Below, piece after piece: positions 60,742-64,000 of a DNA stretch of 64,000 nucleotides (position 1 is the first letter of the stretch; every line of letters starts with the position of its first letter). This stretch comes from Thiocystis violascens DSM 198 (GTDB lineage Bacteria; Pseudomonadota; Gammaproteobacteria; Chromatiales; Chromatiaceae): contig NC_018012.1 of assembly GCF_000227745.2 (NCBI RefSeq), positions 4,506,501 through 4,570,500 on the forward strand, read 5' to 3'. Both the position numbers and the translations under genes were made by a program. Below the pieces are notes generated by a model. That model saw only the letters and a list, made by a program, of their open reading frames with translations, did not search any database and was not told the origin of the DNA.

Positions 60742-60774
60742 CTAGCCGGCTTTGCGCCGGCTAGTCTCATTTTT
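60742..60774 (+). terminator. Terminator-like hairpin at the 5' end of the str transcript
   Basis: CTAGCCGGC pairs with GCCGGCTAG around TTTGC, followed by TCTCATTTTT. For rpoBC read-through it is an ordinary intrinsic terminator. For the promoter at 60701-60729 it lies within the first 40 nt of the transcript. Confidence 0.8.
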
Positions 60775-60932
60775 AGTCCGGTTCCTTGGTCTGGGCAATC
60801 CGCCCGGTCCCCGAGTCGATCGATCGCATTTCGTGCGCGAGTGCTGGCGTTCAATTCCGCCGGTCAGTTGCCGTGCAGGTGTCGTTTGACTCTCGTGATG
60901 ATGGCGCGAGGGCGCCGCTGGAGACTGATTGC

Positions 60933-61307
60933 ATGGCAACGATCAACCAACTCGTCCGGAAGCCCCGCAAGCGGAACGTGACGAAAACCAATGTGCCCGC
61001 TCTTGAGGCCTGTCCTCAGCGTCGTGGCGTTTGTACCCGCGTGTATACCACGACCCCAAAGAAGCCGAATTCGGCCTTGCGAAAAGTCGCTCGCGTGCGC
61101 CTGACCAATGGCTTCGAGGTGGCGACCTATATCGGCGGCGAAGGCCATAACCTTCAAGAGCACTCGGTGGTTCTGATCCGCGGGGGGCGCGTCAAGGATT
61201 TGCCTGGCGTGCGTTATCACACGGTGCGCGGCACGCTGGATACCTCCGGGGTCGAAAAGCGGCGTCAGGGTCGTTCCAAGTACGGCGCCAAGCGCCCGAA
61301 AAAGTAA
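60933..61307 (+). CDS. rpsL: 30S ribosomal protein S12
   Basis: S12 sits at the decoding centre and controls accuracy. The 124-aa product begins MATINQLVRKPRKRN, with the streptomycin-sensitive TTPKKPNSALRKVARV and GRVKDLPGVRYHTVRG sequences unchanged. A GGAG site precedes the ATG at 60933. First gene of the str set. Confidence 0.98.
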   Translation: MATINQLVRKPRKRNVTKTNVPALEACPQRRGVCTRVYTTTPKKPNSALRKVARVRLTNGFEVATYIGGEGHNLQEHSVVLIRGGRVKDLPGVRYHTVRGTLDTSGVEKRRQGRSKYGAKRPKK

Positions 61308-61380
61308 TCGAGTCATCGGTCGCTTCGCGACCCCCTGAATCAAGCCCAGTTCAACGAATAAGGTCGGAGCCTTAGAGATC

Positions 61381-61851
61381 ATGCCGAGAAGACGCGTAGC
61401 CGCCCGTCGCCAAGTCCTTCCAGATCCCAAGCACGGAAGCGAGCTGTTGACCAAGTTCATCAATATGATGATGGAAGATGGAAAGAAATCCGTGGCTGAG
61501 CGGATTATTTATCATGCCCTCGACCAGGTTGTCGAAAAAAAGGGCGGTAAGCCCGTTGAGCTGCTGGAGCAGGCTATGGAAAACGTGCGTCCGGCCGTCG
61601 AGGTAAAGTCCCGGCGCGTAGGCGGCGCGACCTATCAGGTGCCGATCGAGGTTCGCCCTGCCCGCCGCAATTCGCTCGCCATGCGCTGGCTGATCGACGC
61701 GGCGCGCAAGCGCTCGGAAAAATCCATGGCGCAGCGGTTGGCCGGCGAGTTGATGGACGCGGCGGATTCCCGCGGTTCCGCCGTCAAGAAGAAGGAAGAT
61801 ACGCACCGTATGGCAGAAGCCAATAAGGCCTTCTCGCATTATCGCTGGTAG
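61381..61851 (+). CDS. rpsG: 30S ribosomal protein S7
   Basis: S7 nucleates the 30S head and represses the str mRNA in E. coli. The 156-aa product has RRRVAARRQVLPDPKHGSEL, NVRPAVEVKSRRVGGATYQV and ANKAFSHYRW at the end. It lies 73 bp after rpsL and 45 bp before fusA. Confidence 0.98.
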   Translation: MPRRRVAARRQVLPDPKHGSELLTKFINMMMEDGKKSVAERIIYHALDQVVEKKGGKPVELLEQAMENVRPAVEVKSRRVGGATYQVPIEVRPARRNSLAMRWLIDAARKRSEKSMAQRLAGELMDAADSRGSAVKKKEDTHRMAEANKAFSHYRW

Positions 61852-61896
61852 CCTCTGGTTCAGCGTTCTTTAAGATTCATCAAGGCGGATTCAGTC

Positions 61897-63993
<2,097 letters not shown>

Positions 63994-64000
63994 CGATTAA

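Overview
The window looks like a chromosomal segment of a high-GC gammaproteobacterium, most likely a purple sulfur bacterium of the Chromatiaceae or a close relative. The reasons are gammaproteobacterial gene order (hemA-prfA-prmC, ispE-tRNA-Gln-prs-rplY-pth, tRNA-tuf-tRNA-Trp-secE-nusG-rplKAJL-rpoBC-rpsL-rpsG-fusA), a class I fructose-1,6-bisphosphatase, and a heavy load of cyclic-di-GMP and two-component regulators. The genus is inference; no marker here names it.

Region by region. 1-6.3 kb: small secreted proteins around a TldD/PmbA pair (the TldD-like protein has a Tat signal) and an L,D-transpeptidase. 6.6-8.6 kb: fructose bisphosphatase and a Crp/Fnr regulator. 8.8-12.8 kb: GGDEF-EAL protein, HDOD protein and a small regulator-like protein, packed end to end downstream of purC. 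13-20 kb: ridA, mltB, yjbQ, recG, ubiA, dsbA and a broken Uma2 gene. 20.4-24.7 kb: a membrane protein and two tandem paralogous porin genes flanking a PstS-like periplasmic protein; one porin gene is cut by an IS1-family element with an intact transposase and a perfect 8-bp target duplication. 24.8-29.2 kb: an HD-GYP response regulator and a large hybrid sensor kinase. 29.3-34.1 kb: moeB/thiF-like gene, CDF metal exporter, HMA-like protein, and a hemP/ORF/hemS-like haem operon with a Fur-like site. 34.2-43.1 kb: prmC-prfA-hemA on the minus strand, then TPR protein-ispE-tRNA-Gln-prs-rplY-pth on the plus strand. 43.2-46.1 kb: FadL-type porin and UDP-glucose dehydrogenase. 46.3-64 kb: four tRNAs, tuf, secE, nusG, the L11/L1/L10/L12 genes, rpoB, rpoC, and the str genes rpsL, rpsG and fusA.

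The most distinctive non-coding signal is a family of interspersed elements of about 87 bp with 12-bp terminal inverted repeats of the form TTAAACCGCG(T/C)C. Five two-ended copies and several single arms lie in intergenic gaps. In five genes (prs, rplY, prfA, fadL and the 136-aa gene at 30.1 kb) the TAA stop codon is the TAA of this arm. Other notable points are RpoC carrying roughly 100 extra residues just before the bridge helix, a near-consensus str promoter whose transcript would begin inside a terminator-like hairpin, a heptanucleotide repeat plus C10 tract abutting the ridA ribosome-binding site, and REP-like tandem arrays. I see no CRISPR array, prophage, rRNA operon or replication origin.
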